Below the pieces are notes generated by a model, which had not been told where the DNA came from, searched no databases, and saw only the letters and a program-made list of their open reading frames with translations. 7,654 bases of DNA from Pseudomonadota bacterium (lineage in GTDB: Bacteria; Pseudomonadota; Alphaproteobacteria; Micropepsales; Micropepsaceae): positions 1-7,654 of the forward strand of contig JAKAVI010000154.1 of NCBI GenBank assembly GCA_021817355.1. The letters are read 5' to 3'. Each line of letters opens with the position of its first letter. Positions within the stretch are counted from its first letter, which is position 1. Positions 1 to 5,931 of this stretch are shown here, one piece after another. Made by a program: the position numbers and the translations under genes.

Positions 1-1
1 A

Positions 2-88
2 AACAAGCGCCACGCCAAGGCCAACTGGCAATTCACAACCGCCGACGCCCGCGTCAAGCTCAAAAGACTATACCCTCAGTTCGAATGA
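2..88 (+). CDS. IS630-family transposase, C-terminal fragment (cut by window edge)
   Basis: This is the 3' end of a reading frame that enters the window already open and stops with TGA at 86-88. The last 28 residues include ANWQFTTADARVKLKRLYP, which I recognise as the conserved tail of IS630/Tc1-mariner-type DDE transposases of Proteobacteria. The catalytic DDE residues lie upstream, outside the window, so it cannot be judged whether the enzyme is intact. The gene converges on the beta-barrel gene, whose stop codon is only 9 nt away. A CTAG at 98-101 would suit the TA-containing target of IS630 elements, so the right end of the insertion sequence probably lies at or near there. The identification rests on recalled family sequence, not on a search. 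Confidence 0.8.
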   Translation, partial: NKRHAKANWQFTTADARVKLKRLYPQFE

Positions 89-97
89 CTCGGGCGA

Positions 98-880
98 CTA
101 GAAATGGATTTCGTATTCCATTTGCCAGCGCAGCGTAGTCTTGGGGGCGGCGTCGGTGAGACCGAACAGGATGCCGCCGTTCCATTCCAGTGTGCCGGGT
201 CCAATGTCGAAGATATTCCCGAAGAGCTGCGGTCCGGCACGATTGTCCTGGTTGTTCCAGTTGGAGAAATGGCCGATCTGACCGGGTACGCCGTAATATT
301 GGAAACCCGGCTCGACCGCGAAATGCCGACCAAATTTTACCTGCCAGGCGTCAACTCGCGTTTCCCAAGCCCATTGAAATTGCGGCCGGCCCGAAGCGTG
401 CGAGCCGAGCTCCTTTTCGATGAACAAATTGATGGAATTGCTCAGACCCCAAAAATCCTTGCGCAGAACAGGGCCGAAGGTGGTTTCGTTGGGATCGCCT
501 TTCAGCATCCCTTGGCCATATTCGGCAAAAAAACCGGCATCGAGCCAATATTCGCCGCGCTCGGTGAACTGAAATAAATTTTCCGAAGTGAGCTGGCTGA
601 AATAAGTTGCCTGACCGGATCCCGGACCGCGTTCGAATTCGAACTCCAATTCGGTCTGCCACCACTTGGTGACGCCATATTCGATTTCGGTGGTATAGCT
701 TCGCTCGCCGTTCTTGTCGGGGTTATGATCAAGACCGAGATCGCCGAGATTCTCGACCGCCAACTCGCCTTGATTGACGTCGGGGGTCCACACCTGGAAA
801 TCGGCGCGGGCCGTGCCCGCGTCGGCGAGCGCTAAAATCGCGGCCCCGCCGACCGCCCAAGTCAAGATTCGCAAATTCAT
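98..880 (-). CDS. putative outer-membrane beta-barrel protein of the iron-uptake cluster
   Basis: This is a 260-residue protein of unknown function. The chosen ATG at 878-880 has AGGGG about 8 nt upstream and opens directly into a signal peptide (MNLRILTWAVGGAAILALA...), with a probable cleavage site after ARA near residue 26. A longer reading from 931 would put 17 odd residues ahead of the signal and is rejected. The mature part is rich in aromatic residues, with alternating hydrophobic and polar strands (for example TTEIEYGVTKWWQTELEFEF). It ends in EYEIHF, and a C-terminal phenylalanine is the usual insertion signal of outer-membrane barrels. No cysteines are seen. It is the last gene after the cupredoxin and FTR1 permease genes, 86 bp behind the latter, which suggests a role in metal passage through or sensing at the outer membrane. 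That role is inferred from context only. Confidence 0.75.
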   Translation of the reverse strand: MNLRILTWAVGGAAILALADAGTARADFQVWTPDVNQGELAVENLGDLGLDHNPDKNGERSYTTEIEYGVTKWWQTELEFEFERGPGSGQATYFSQLTSENLFQFTERGEYWLDAGFFAEYGQGMLKGDPNETTFGPVLRKDFWGLSNSINLFIEKELGSHASGRPQFQWAWETRVDAWQVKFGRHFAVEPGFQYYGVPGQIGHFSNWNNQDNRAGPQLFGNIFDIGPGTLEWNGGILFGLTDAAPKTTLRWQMEYEIHF

Positions 881-900
881 GATCAATCCCCTAAATATTA

Positions 901-941
901 GCAAATAAGACGCATTCGCATAGAAAATCACCGCGAATGCG
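901..941 (-). repeat. intergenic inverted repeat with Fur-like half motif
   Basis: Two perfect 9-bp arms, CGCATTCGC (911-919) and GCGAATGCG (933-941), flank a 13-nt loop in the 86-bp gap between the permease and barrel genes. No T-run follows on the coding strand, so this is not a classic terminator; it could be an mRNA-processing or attenuation hairpin. On the minus strand, 901-919 reads GCGAATGCGTCTTATTTGC. It shares GCGAATG-N3-CTTATT with the putative Fur site at 2080-2098 and may be a weaker operator. Confidence 0.5.
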
Positions 942-966
942 ATTGGATAGTCACACCGATCTCAGC

Positions 967-1683
967 TCATTCGGCGGCTCGCGCGGCTGCTGAATCGCGG
1001 TCACGCGATGGCTCGTACCTGAAGACGTGCATCAGCGTGCCGATCACGATCAAGGTCGCGATGTAAAAGACGAGCTGGATGCCGGCGGGCCGCGCGGTAT
1101 AGCCGGTCAGGACATGAATCAATTGGCCGGTCAGGCTGTTTTCTGTGAGGATGAACGACGTACCCCACAGATTATTGCCAAGCGCGGGAAGCACATTCGC
1201 CGCCGTCAGAAAAGCCGCGCCCTGCGACGCCATGCCGGCGGCCAGGAGCAGGATCAGCCAACTGGTGACGCCGAACAGATAGCGTAGGGGAACGGCCAGC
1301 AGCCCATAATAGAGCGCCGCGCCGACAGCGGAACCAACAACCGCGCCGATGGCGCCGCCCACCACCATGCTGCCGGCGCTGGTGCCGTCGGCGAACGCAA
1401 TGCTGTAAAGGAACAGCACGGTTTCGGAACCTTCGCGCAGCACCGCAATACCGCAAACCAGCGCCAGGGCATAAAGCGCGTGCGCGCCGCTGAGCACGTC
1501 GTGGCCGATCTTGGTCGCGTCGGCGGCGATCTCGCGACCATGCCGGTTCATCCAGATCCAGATATTGTGCCAGCCAAGCATGAGCACCGCGGCGGACAGG
1601 ATAGTGGCATTGAACAATTCCTGGCCGATGCCCACGACCAGCCCGGCTTCAAGCACTTCGCGAAAGACGATGATCAGAGTCAC
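967..1683 (-). CDS. FTR1/EfeU-family iron permease with apparent internal deletion
   Basis: This is an inner-membrane high-affinity iron permease of the FTR1 (EfeU/Fth1) family. Both REXXE iron-binding motifs are present: REVLE at residues 8-12 and REGSE at 83-87. The order RHGRE, VLREGSE, then FLY is typical. Helices follow at about residues 23-45, 69-96, 103-130, 137-160 and 201-221. The protein is 238 residues from the GTG at 1681-1683, whereas I recall relatives of about 275-285. LVVGI at 15-19 runs straight into GQELFNA, although family members normally have a loop and a full transmembrane helix there. The reading frame is kept. The best ribosome site (AGGAG) sits 6 nt before an in-frame ATT at 1687-1689, which would give the family-like start MLVTLIIVFRE; the GTG is 12 nt away. 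The gene lies immediately behind the cupredoxin gene. Family assignment is secure; function is uncertain because of the gap. Confidence 0.88.
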   Translation of the reverse strand: MTLIIVFREVLEAGLVVGIGQELFNATILSAAVLMLGWHNIWIWMNRHGREIAADATKIGHDVLSGAHALYALALVCGIAVLREGSETVLFLYSIAFADGTSAGSMVVGGAIGAVVGSAVGAALYYGLLAVPLRYLFGVTSWLILLLAAGMASQGAAFLTAANVLPALGNNLWGTSFILTENSLTGQLIHVLTGYTARPAGIQLVFYIATLIVIGTLMHVFRYEPSRDRDSAAARAAE

Positions 1684-1698
1684 GAGAATGGCACACTC

Positions 1699-2040
1699 CT
1701 ATTTCGCGACCAGATGGCCGCGATCCTCGGGGTGAAAATCGTCGAAGAACTCGTAGCTGCCGGCATTGAGGGGATCGATGAAGACGGTGATCTGGCCGCC
1801 GGGCGGGACCGTCTCCTCGCGATGAAAGTCGGAACTTTCGAATTCCGACATGGTGGTATTTTGATTGCGGACGATGATCTTGAGCTTTCGGCCCGCGGGA
1901 ACGGGAACCTCGCTGGGCACGAACTTGCCGCCTCTGATCGTAATTACGATATCGCCATCACCGGCATAGGCCGGCAGAACGATCCCCACCATCACCAAGA
2001 ACGCGCAAACGCCAACCCACCTCATTCCATGCATCGCCAA
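1699..2040 (-). CDS. secreted cupredoxin-fold protein partnering the FTR1 permease
   Basis: This is a 113-residue periplasmic protein of the cupredoxin_1 type that usually accompanies FTR1/EfeU permeases, comparable to the EfeO N-terminal domain. A signal peptide covers residues 1-26 (hydrophobic stretch VGVCAFLVMVGIVLPAYA, likely cut after AYA). The mature domain of about 87 residues carries the family signatures SEFESSDFHRE, VPPGGQITVFI and GSYEFFDDFHPE. The mature part has no cysteine, so a type-1 blue copper centre is unlikely. His73, His103 and the surrounding Asp and Glu residues are candidate metal ligands for iron or copper delivery or oxidation. The TTG at 2038-2040 has GGAGG spaced 6 nt away; an in-frame ATG at 2032-2034 is the alternative. 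The stop is 9 nt before the likely permease start, so the two are probably co-translated. Confidence 0.85.
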   Translation of the reverse strand: MAMHGMRWVGVCAFLVMVGIVLPAYAGDGDIVITIRGGKFVPSEVPVPAGRKLKIIVRNQNTTMSEFESSDFHREETVPPGGQITVFIDPLNAGSYEFFDDFHPEDRGHLVAK

Positions 2041-2061
2041 TATGGTCCTCCGCCACTAACA

Positions 2062-2098
2062 ATCATTTGCAAAATGTCTGCGAATGATACTTATTCTC
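2062..2098 (-). promoter_or_regulatory. Fur-box-like operator upstream of the iron-uptake cluster
   Basis: Position 2080-2098, read on the minus strand, is GAGAATAAGTATCATTCGC. It matches the classical 19-bp Fur box GATAATGATAATCATTATC at 13 of 19 positions. It overlaps a second symmetry: ATCATTTGC (2062-2070) and GCGAATGAT (2080-2088) form inverted arms matching at 8 of 9 positions around a 9-nt spacer. The site ends about 20 nt before the ribosome site of the cupredoxin gene, where a repressor would block transcription. Clear -35 and -10 elements were not resolved. Iron-dependent repression by Fur or a relative fits the genes downstream. Confidence 0.55.
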
Positions 2099-2543
2099 AA
2101 CAAAGAATCAAGAGCTATCGGTTCACGCGACCGAGGCTGACTTCCTCCCGGACGCCCGTGCCGACATGCGCACGGGCCGATTCCCCTAAATCTTCAAATG
2201 GACTTCAAATGGGGATTACTAGCGAGTGTCGGTCTTGGCCAATGCGTGCCTCCCCCACAACACATTTTGACAATACAAATCAATATGTTAGACGAAAGCT
2301 CAACACCTTTTCCTTTCAATACTCAGAAAATGACCGAAAGCACCGCTCAGGGCAGCGACGCGAGATTAGCAACGCAGTAGCCCTAATATTTCTAGCAGAT
2401 ACATTGGGTTCCTAGCGGCGCGGTTTCGCCGCCGCTTGATTGGTCGTCTTTCTACGGTCTAGAGGAGCTGGTTGAGCGCGAAGTGCCGAACCACGCCCAT
2501 ATTTTTGCCCCTTGCGCCCGACGCGTAGAGGCGGCTGATCTTC
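2099..2543. other. non-coding stretch with minor repeats
   Basis: No convincing gene was found. An 8-bp hairpin (GCCCGTGC 2154-2161 with GCACGGGC 2170-2177, 8-nt loop) lacks a following T-run, so it is not a clear terminator. CTTCAAATGG is repeated at 2192-2201 and 2203-2212. A GC-rich imperfect hairpin lies around 2414-2437. Upstream sequences of the cupredoxin operon occupy the left end. Confidence 0.5.
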
Positions 2544-2834
2544 GTGGAAAGTCACGTGGAGGGCCCAATCAAGATTACTTTCAATGCCTCATTGGACGCG
2601 GGTGGTCCCCGCAAACTCAGTGGCGATGATCGCACGGAAGCAGATGTGGGAGCGCTGTTCGGTCCCAATCTTGCGGTCACGTGCGATTTGACTTTCGACC
2701 ATAGAGATCGTGATCAGTTAGAGAAAGCAGGGCGCACCCGAAGCGGGCAACGCCTCATGGGTCTTGCCAGCGCTTTCGACGGAATGGGAGATATACTAAC
2801 CGCCGGCCCAATTCCCTACCCGATGTCCGCATAG
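2544..2834 (+). CDS. doubtful hypothetical protein
   Basis: This is a 96-codon reading frame beginning with GTG and ending in TAG. The translation has a plausible globular composition (charged stretches such as DDRTEADVG and DHRDRDQLEKAGR, no membrane segment, no signal peptide, one cysteine). I recognise no family, no purine-rich ribosome site precedes the start, and there is no neighbour on either side to suggest an operon. It could be a chance frame or the remnant of a decayed gene. It is listed only because it is the most protein-like frame in an otherwise empty 1.3 kb. Confidence 0.25.
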   Translation: MESHVEGPIKITFNASLDAGGPRKLSGDDRTEADVGALFGPNLAVTCDLTFDHRDRDQLEKAGRTRSGQRLMGLASAFDGMGDILTAGPIPYPMSA

Positions 2835-3346
2835 CATTTGACCTGCGAGCCAGCCGGTGCCGCGGCTTTGAGAGCGCGCTCATCGCGAACCTTCAGCTTA
2901 CTTTTCCCGCTGACAGAACACCCGGACTTATGCCTTTTTTGCCCGGGGCGTCATGAAGAGATAGCCGCAATCATTGCCTCATTACCTGCCAAGTACGCTG
3001 CAAGTTCACTGAAAGTGTCGCTCATGCAGGACCCGCTTCTCTTTGCCATATGATTCTAACCTCACAAGCCGCAACGATTGCAATCGTGCACGCAGGCGCG
3101 ACAGAACATCTCTTCTGTTGATAATCCGCTTAAAACGGCGGTCACCGCGCGACAGTAATTGAGCAACCAATTTTTGTATCCACGATTACGCACCGCTTTC
3201 GTCGGTACCGCTATATCCGGGTTTCCGCTATCTACCTGGTGTAGTGGGACGAAGCTTAGGACACACTCGACATTGAGATGCTGAAACGGAGACAACGTGG
3301 CATAATTCCCATTGTCCCTTACCAACTTTGACTTAGGGCTCTATGG
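2835..3346. other. gene-poor stretch, nothing recognised
   Basis: Short open frames occur on both strands, including a minus-strand one (3062-3325) whose C-terminus is cysteine-rich (CRACVHDCNRCG). None has a good ribosome site or a recognisable family. No RNA gene, terminator or long repeat was seen. The sequence may be decayed coding DNA. Confidence 0.4.
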
Positions 3347-3656
3347 TTGTTGACGGTGGTGTAAATCCGCGTGAACCTGGTGAATTACTCGACCATCGGC
3401 GCCAGGCCATTGAAGCCGCTGGACCTCTCATGGCGCCCCGCCGAATCCCGGGCGTAGAGTGTTTTCCTGCGCCATACCGCTGTAAAGTCTGGCCTTCGGC
3501 CACCGCCTGCGGTGGCTTCGGCCGTGACAACGGCCTGTCGCAGGAACCTTTGCCGCGAACAATTCGGCGGATGATTGTGGCTCGCTAGCGAGGCAAGTTC
3601 CGCGCCAAGATTTTTCACGCCACCAGAATTACGCGGTGTCTGACCACCATCGACAA
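3347..3656. mobile_element. MITE-like element with imperfect terminal inverted repeats
   Basis: The left arm (3347-3382) and the reverse complement of the right arm (3621-3656) agree at 26 of 36 positions, with matching blocks GGTGGT, CCGCGT and CTGGTG at identical spacing. The 310-bp span carries no recognisable transposase. Inside it are hairpins at 3491-3501 (GGCC-TTC-GGCC), 3499-3516 (8-bp stem GCCACCGC/GCGGTGGC) and 3521-3534 (GCCGT/ACGGC), and a 12-bp palindrome CTCGCTAGCGAG at 3581-3592. Opposing reading frames beginning MVVDGGVNPREPG (+) and TIVDGGQTPRNSGG (-) are translations of the two arms, not separate genes. No target duplication was identified. A non-autonomous element or the scar of a larger one is likely. 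Confidence 0.45.
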
Positions 3657-3689
3657 TGGTCGTCTTATGCACTCATGCGCGGTAACCTG

Positions 3690-3773
3690 TCATGGCCGCC
3701 AGCGACGATAACCCCAAATGCCACCACCACCGAAAAGCAGGAAAAGGACCACGATAATGAGGATCAGTTCCAT
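3690..3773 (-). CDS. 27-residue single-span membrane peptide
   Basis: This is a tiny gene below usual annotation length. The ATG at 3771-3773 follows GGAG with a gap of 6 nt (GGAGAACCCAATG), a strong ribosome site. The product begins MELILIIVVLFLLFGGGG, a single hydrophobic helix ending in four glycines, and continues IWGYRRWRP. The positively charged C-terminus would remain in the cytoplasm. I recall similar short peptides with a hydrophobic N-terminus, a glycine run and a tryptophan or tyrosine and arginine tail as common uncharacterised genes in Rhizobiales; longer relatives carry a second helix, so this one could also be truncated. It lies between the MITE-like element and the csbD terminator, in the same direction as csbD. 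Function is unknown; an envelope-stress role is a guess from its neighbours. Confidence 0.6.
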   Translation of the reverse strand: MELILIIVVLFLLFGGGGIWGYRRWRP

Positions 3774-3914
3774 TGGGTTCTCCAAAAAGGGGCACGTCAG
3801 GCTCAATCATCACGGTGATTTTTGACTGCACTGACTTGCCATGCGGAGAGACAACGCGCAGCTGCCGGGTATCGCTCAAAAATTGGCAGGAAACGTTCAA
3901 TCGGTCGCGTCAGC

Positions 3915-3942
3915 AAAAAGCCCGGTGGCTATGCCACCGGGC
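3915..3942 (-). terminator. intrinsic terminator of the csbD-like gene
   Basis: A perfect 10-bp GC-rich stem, GCCCGGTGGC (3920-3929) with GCCACCGGGC (3933-3942), closes a 3-nt loop. On the minus strand it is followed directly by five Ts (AAAAA at 3915-3919 on +). It starts about 24 nt after the csbD stop. The other side has no T-run, so it works in one direction only. Confidence 0.9.
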
Positions 3943-3965
3943 CTTCGTCTGGCTCGTGATGCAAT

Positions 3966-4139
3966 CTACTTATTGCGCAAAGCGTCCTTGGCGCCGCCAA
4001 CCGCGCTCTCGACATGGCCCTTGGCCTTATCGAGCGTGCCCTTGTCCTGTAGCGTCTTGTCGCCAGTAACCTTGCCGGCAGCTTCCTTCATTGCGCCTTT
4101 GGCCTGGTTCGTCGCGCCATCAATGCGATCCTTATCCAT
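3966..4139 (-). CDS. CsbD-like stress-response protein
   Basis: This is a 57-residue, highly charged, hydrophilic protein of the CsbD/YjbJ family. Family marks are MDKDRIDGATNQAKG at the start, then MKEAAGKVTGDKTLQDKG, then KAKGHVESAVGGAKDALRNK at the end, which matches the usual length of small alphaproteobacterial members. No signal peptide or membrane segment is present, and the protein is probably natively disordered or helical. The molecular role of the family is not known; it is a marker of general stress regulons. The ATG at 4137-4139 is chosen because AAGGA lies 6 nt upstream; an ATG two codons earlier (4143-4145) touches the ribosome site. It is a single-gene unit, with its own EcfG-type promoter upstream and an intrinsic terminator downstream. 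Confidence 0.92.
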   Translation of the reverse strand: MDKDRIDGATNQAKGAMKEAAGKVTGDKTLQDKGTLDKAKGHVESAVGGAKDALRNK

Positions 4140-4174
4140 CTGCATTCCTTTCTAGAATTTAGAGGCACTCTGGT

Positions 4175-4199
4175 AACCCCGCTCGACGGAGCGCGTTCC
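4175..4199 (-). promoter_or_regulatory. EcfG (general stress sigma factor) promoter of csbD
   Basis: On the minus strand, GGAAC (4195-4199) is followed after exactly 16 nt by GGTT (4175-4178). The alphaproteobacterial EcfG consensus is GGAAC-N16/17-CGTT, so only one base differs. Transcription would begin near 4168, about 30 nt before the csbD ATG, an ordinary leader length. CsbD-like genes are frequent members of EcfG regulons, which supports the call. Confidence 0.75.
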
Positions 4200-5237
4200 C
4201 TATCGAATTCGAAATGCAGCAATCGCGATAACTTAAAGCGTGTTGACGCCCTCAGGTCCAACCAACTTACTTTACGGCGCCATCACATGCCGCGACGCGT
4301 GACCGTCGCTCCGGGCAGGAACTCTATGAGTTGGCGAACACGGGCTTTCCGACGTGCATGGCCCTCCTTCTGGGATTGACCCGATACGCACCTATCCAAT
4401 TCAAATCGCCGCCGTCGCCTATTTTTCCTCTCTTCGCCGTACAATACGGGGCCTTCCGAGCCCCCATATGCCAGTGAACCCGATCGTGGTAAAGAATGTT
4501 GAAGGTGAGCTGAATTATAAAAAAGATGACCAACGTTGTTCGCGATAGATTAGCCAACGCGATCGATCTCCCAACTTTGTCCTGGTATAAGCTGGTAACT
4601 GTAGATCATGTCGTCGACGTGCGGCTGATCTTGCCCTAGAGGAGGTATCCGCAGTTCAACGCCGATGCTTATCTGAAGGGTTTGTCTCAGCTGAGATATC
4701 CAACCAATATCTACCGGCTATTGGCGGTCCGCTGCACGGAAAAAGGGCGCGGCGATATCCCCAATTCATTCCCGGGATTGGCAGCTTTTGGACCTTTGCC
4801 GATGACACGGTAGCTGACGCGAGGACTTTCGATGATCTATGTCATCGGGAACGACAAAGTTGACCTCGCGGCGCGTGCGTCTGGAACGTAAATAAAGCTC
4901 GATTAGACGCCTTTATGCACCGCAGTCGAGGAAGATGACGTCAAAGCACAGGTTGGCCCACTTTCCATCGCCCATAGATCATGAGCTGGCGCTGATCAGA
5001 CCACGTCGGGTTTCTCGGGTTATGGCCGGCGTCACCGATCATTACGAGCAGGTTCGCAAGAGCCGGCATGGATCAATACTACTCTTACCGCGGTAAGAGC
5101 TGGGTAGATTCCGACGCTACCGCCGCGATACCAGTTCATTACAATGCCCAGTTATTGATCTTAAATTTCCGACAAGTGTCGAAGCCAATCTGGGCGTTGT
5201 GCTTCGCCAGACTGGAAACCAGTAACCGGAGGCAGCC
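4200..5237. other. gene-poor stretch of about 1 kb upstream of the ferritin-like gene
   Basis: No gene could be supported on either strand. Short frames exist: a minus-strand frame at 4324-4557 with a hydrophobic start but only a TTG start, and plus-strand frames of about 50 codons ending near 4828 and 5097. They lack ribosome sites or recognisable families. Palindromes are TCTCAGCTGAGA at 4685-4696 and an 18-bp one at 5082-5099. A small hairpin, ACTGG-AAA-CCAGT, ends just before the ribosome site of the ferritin-like gene. The stretch may be eroded coding sequence plus regulatory DNA. Confidence 0.45.
5082..5099. promoter_or_regulatory. 18-bp perfect palindrome, possible operator
   Basis: CTCTTACCGCGGTAAGAG is a perfect palindrome without a spacer, about 140 bp upstream of the ferritin-like gene. 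Its uninterrupted symmetry fits a dimeric repressor or activator site better than an RNA hairpin. No second copy was seen in the window, and the regulator is unknown. Confidence 0.35.
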
Positions 5238-5819
5238 GTGAAGAATGTTTCTAGCGCCGAGAAGCGTGCAACTGAGCCTTTCCTTACCGATGTCCAATCC
5301 TTGAGGGAGCAGGCGCGTCATCACATGGAAAGGGGTGCGGTCACAAACACCTATATCGGCGATGTCCATCGTACCATCGATATTTTGCAGAGCGTGCTTG
5401 CGACCGAACTGGTTTGCGTATTGCGCTATACGCAGCACTCGATCGTTGCGAGCGGACTGGCAAGCGAAAGCGTCAAGGAGGAGTTTGCCCAGCATGGCAC
5501 GGAAGAAATGGGGCATGTAATGGCCGTTTCTGCGCGGATTAACCAGCTCGGAGGTATACCTGATTTTGATCCCAAGGGCTTAGCGAGCCGGTCCGCGTCG
5601 GAATATGCGACCGGGTCCAACATGGTTTCCATGATCCGCGAAAATCTGATCGCGGAGCGCATTGCCGTAGACCATTATCGTGAGCTGATCCGATACTTTG
5701 GAGATGATGATCCCACCACGCGGGTCATGATCGAGTCGATCCTGGCGGTGGAGGAAGAGCATGCATCCGACATGCAAGATTTGCTTGTGACCCACGAAGG
5801 CGTTAGGCCAAATTCATAA
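5238..5819 (+). CDS. bacterioferritin-like di-iron protein
   Basis: This is a 193-residue cytoplasmic ferritin-like four-helix-bundle protein, probably oxidising and storing iron and limiting peroxide chemistry. The di-iron ligands are visible in order: Glu57 (ATELVCVLRY), Glu90 and His93 (EEMGH), Glu140 (LIAERIAVDHY), then Glu172 and His175 (VEEEHA). Helices run at about 45-75, 78-107, 128-155 and 158-185. An N-terminal extension (TDVQSLREQARHHMERGAVT) is typical of the bacterioferritin-related group I recall from Rhizobiales and Burkholderiales. The start is GTG at 5238-5240 with GGAGG 5 nt upstream. No haem-binding methionine can be assigned, so it may be haem-free. The double PRC-barrel gene follows in the same direction after 112 bp and may be co-expressed. 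Assembly size (Dps-like or 24-mer) cannot be read from sequence. Confidence 0.88.
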   Translation: MKNVSSAEKRATEPFLTDVQSLREQARHHMERGAVTNTYIGDVHRTIDILQSVLATELVCVLRYTQHSIVASGLASESVKEEFAQHGTEEMGHVMAVSARINQLGGIPDFDPKGLASRSASEYATGSNMVSMIRENLIAERIAVDHYRELIRYFGDDDPTTRVMIESILAVEEEHASDMQDLLVTHEGVRPNS

Positions 5820-5823
5820 GCGG

Positions 5824-5851
5824 GGCTCTTAGATGTCTATCTGAGAGAGCC
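5824..5851 (+). other. intergenic hairpin between ferritin-like and PRC-barrel genes
   Basis: GGCTC and TTAGAT pair with ATCTGA and GAGCC around a GTCT loop, with a 2-nt bulge and one G-U pair, starting 4 nt after the ferritin-like stop codon. No T-run follows, so it may slow exonucleases or cause partial termination rather than end the transcript. Confidence 0.4.
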
Positions 5852-5931
5852 GATGAGCAATTCGCTACCAGTTCTCGCCGAGGCGACTAAGGCAGGATCC
5901 GTCTGACTGTCTGGAGTACAGGAGTAAGACT

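Noticed and set aside
633..646. GTTCGAATTCGAAC palindrome
   Set aside because: It lies inside the barrel gene and follows from alternating Glu and Phe codons (EFEFE), so a regulatory role is unlikely.
1480..2415. A 311-codon plus-strand open frame
   Set aside because: It runs antisense across the 5' part of the permease and the whole cupredoxin gene, both clearly recognised on the other strand. Its translation is low-complexity and histidine-rich with no family match.
3062..3325. Minus-strand frame with a cysteine-rich end (CRACVHDCNRCG)
   Set aside because: The CxxC-CxxC pattern is attractive, but the start is a TTG without a ribosome site, no family is recognised and no partner gene is near.
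3343..3672. Overlapping frames on both strands with the similar starts VDGGVNPREPG and VDGGQTPRNSGG
   Set aside because: The similarity comes from the two arms of the inverted repeat being read inward, so it marks the element rather than two proteins.
2531..4632. 12-mer GCGGCTGATCTT present at 2531-2542 and 4621-4632
   Set aside because: About one or two repeated 12-mers are expected by chance in a window of this size, and the flanks do not match.
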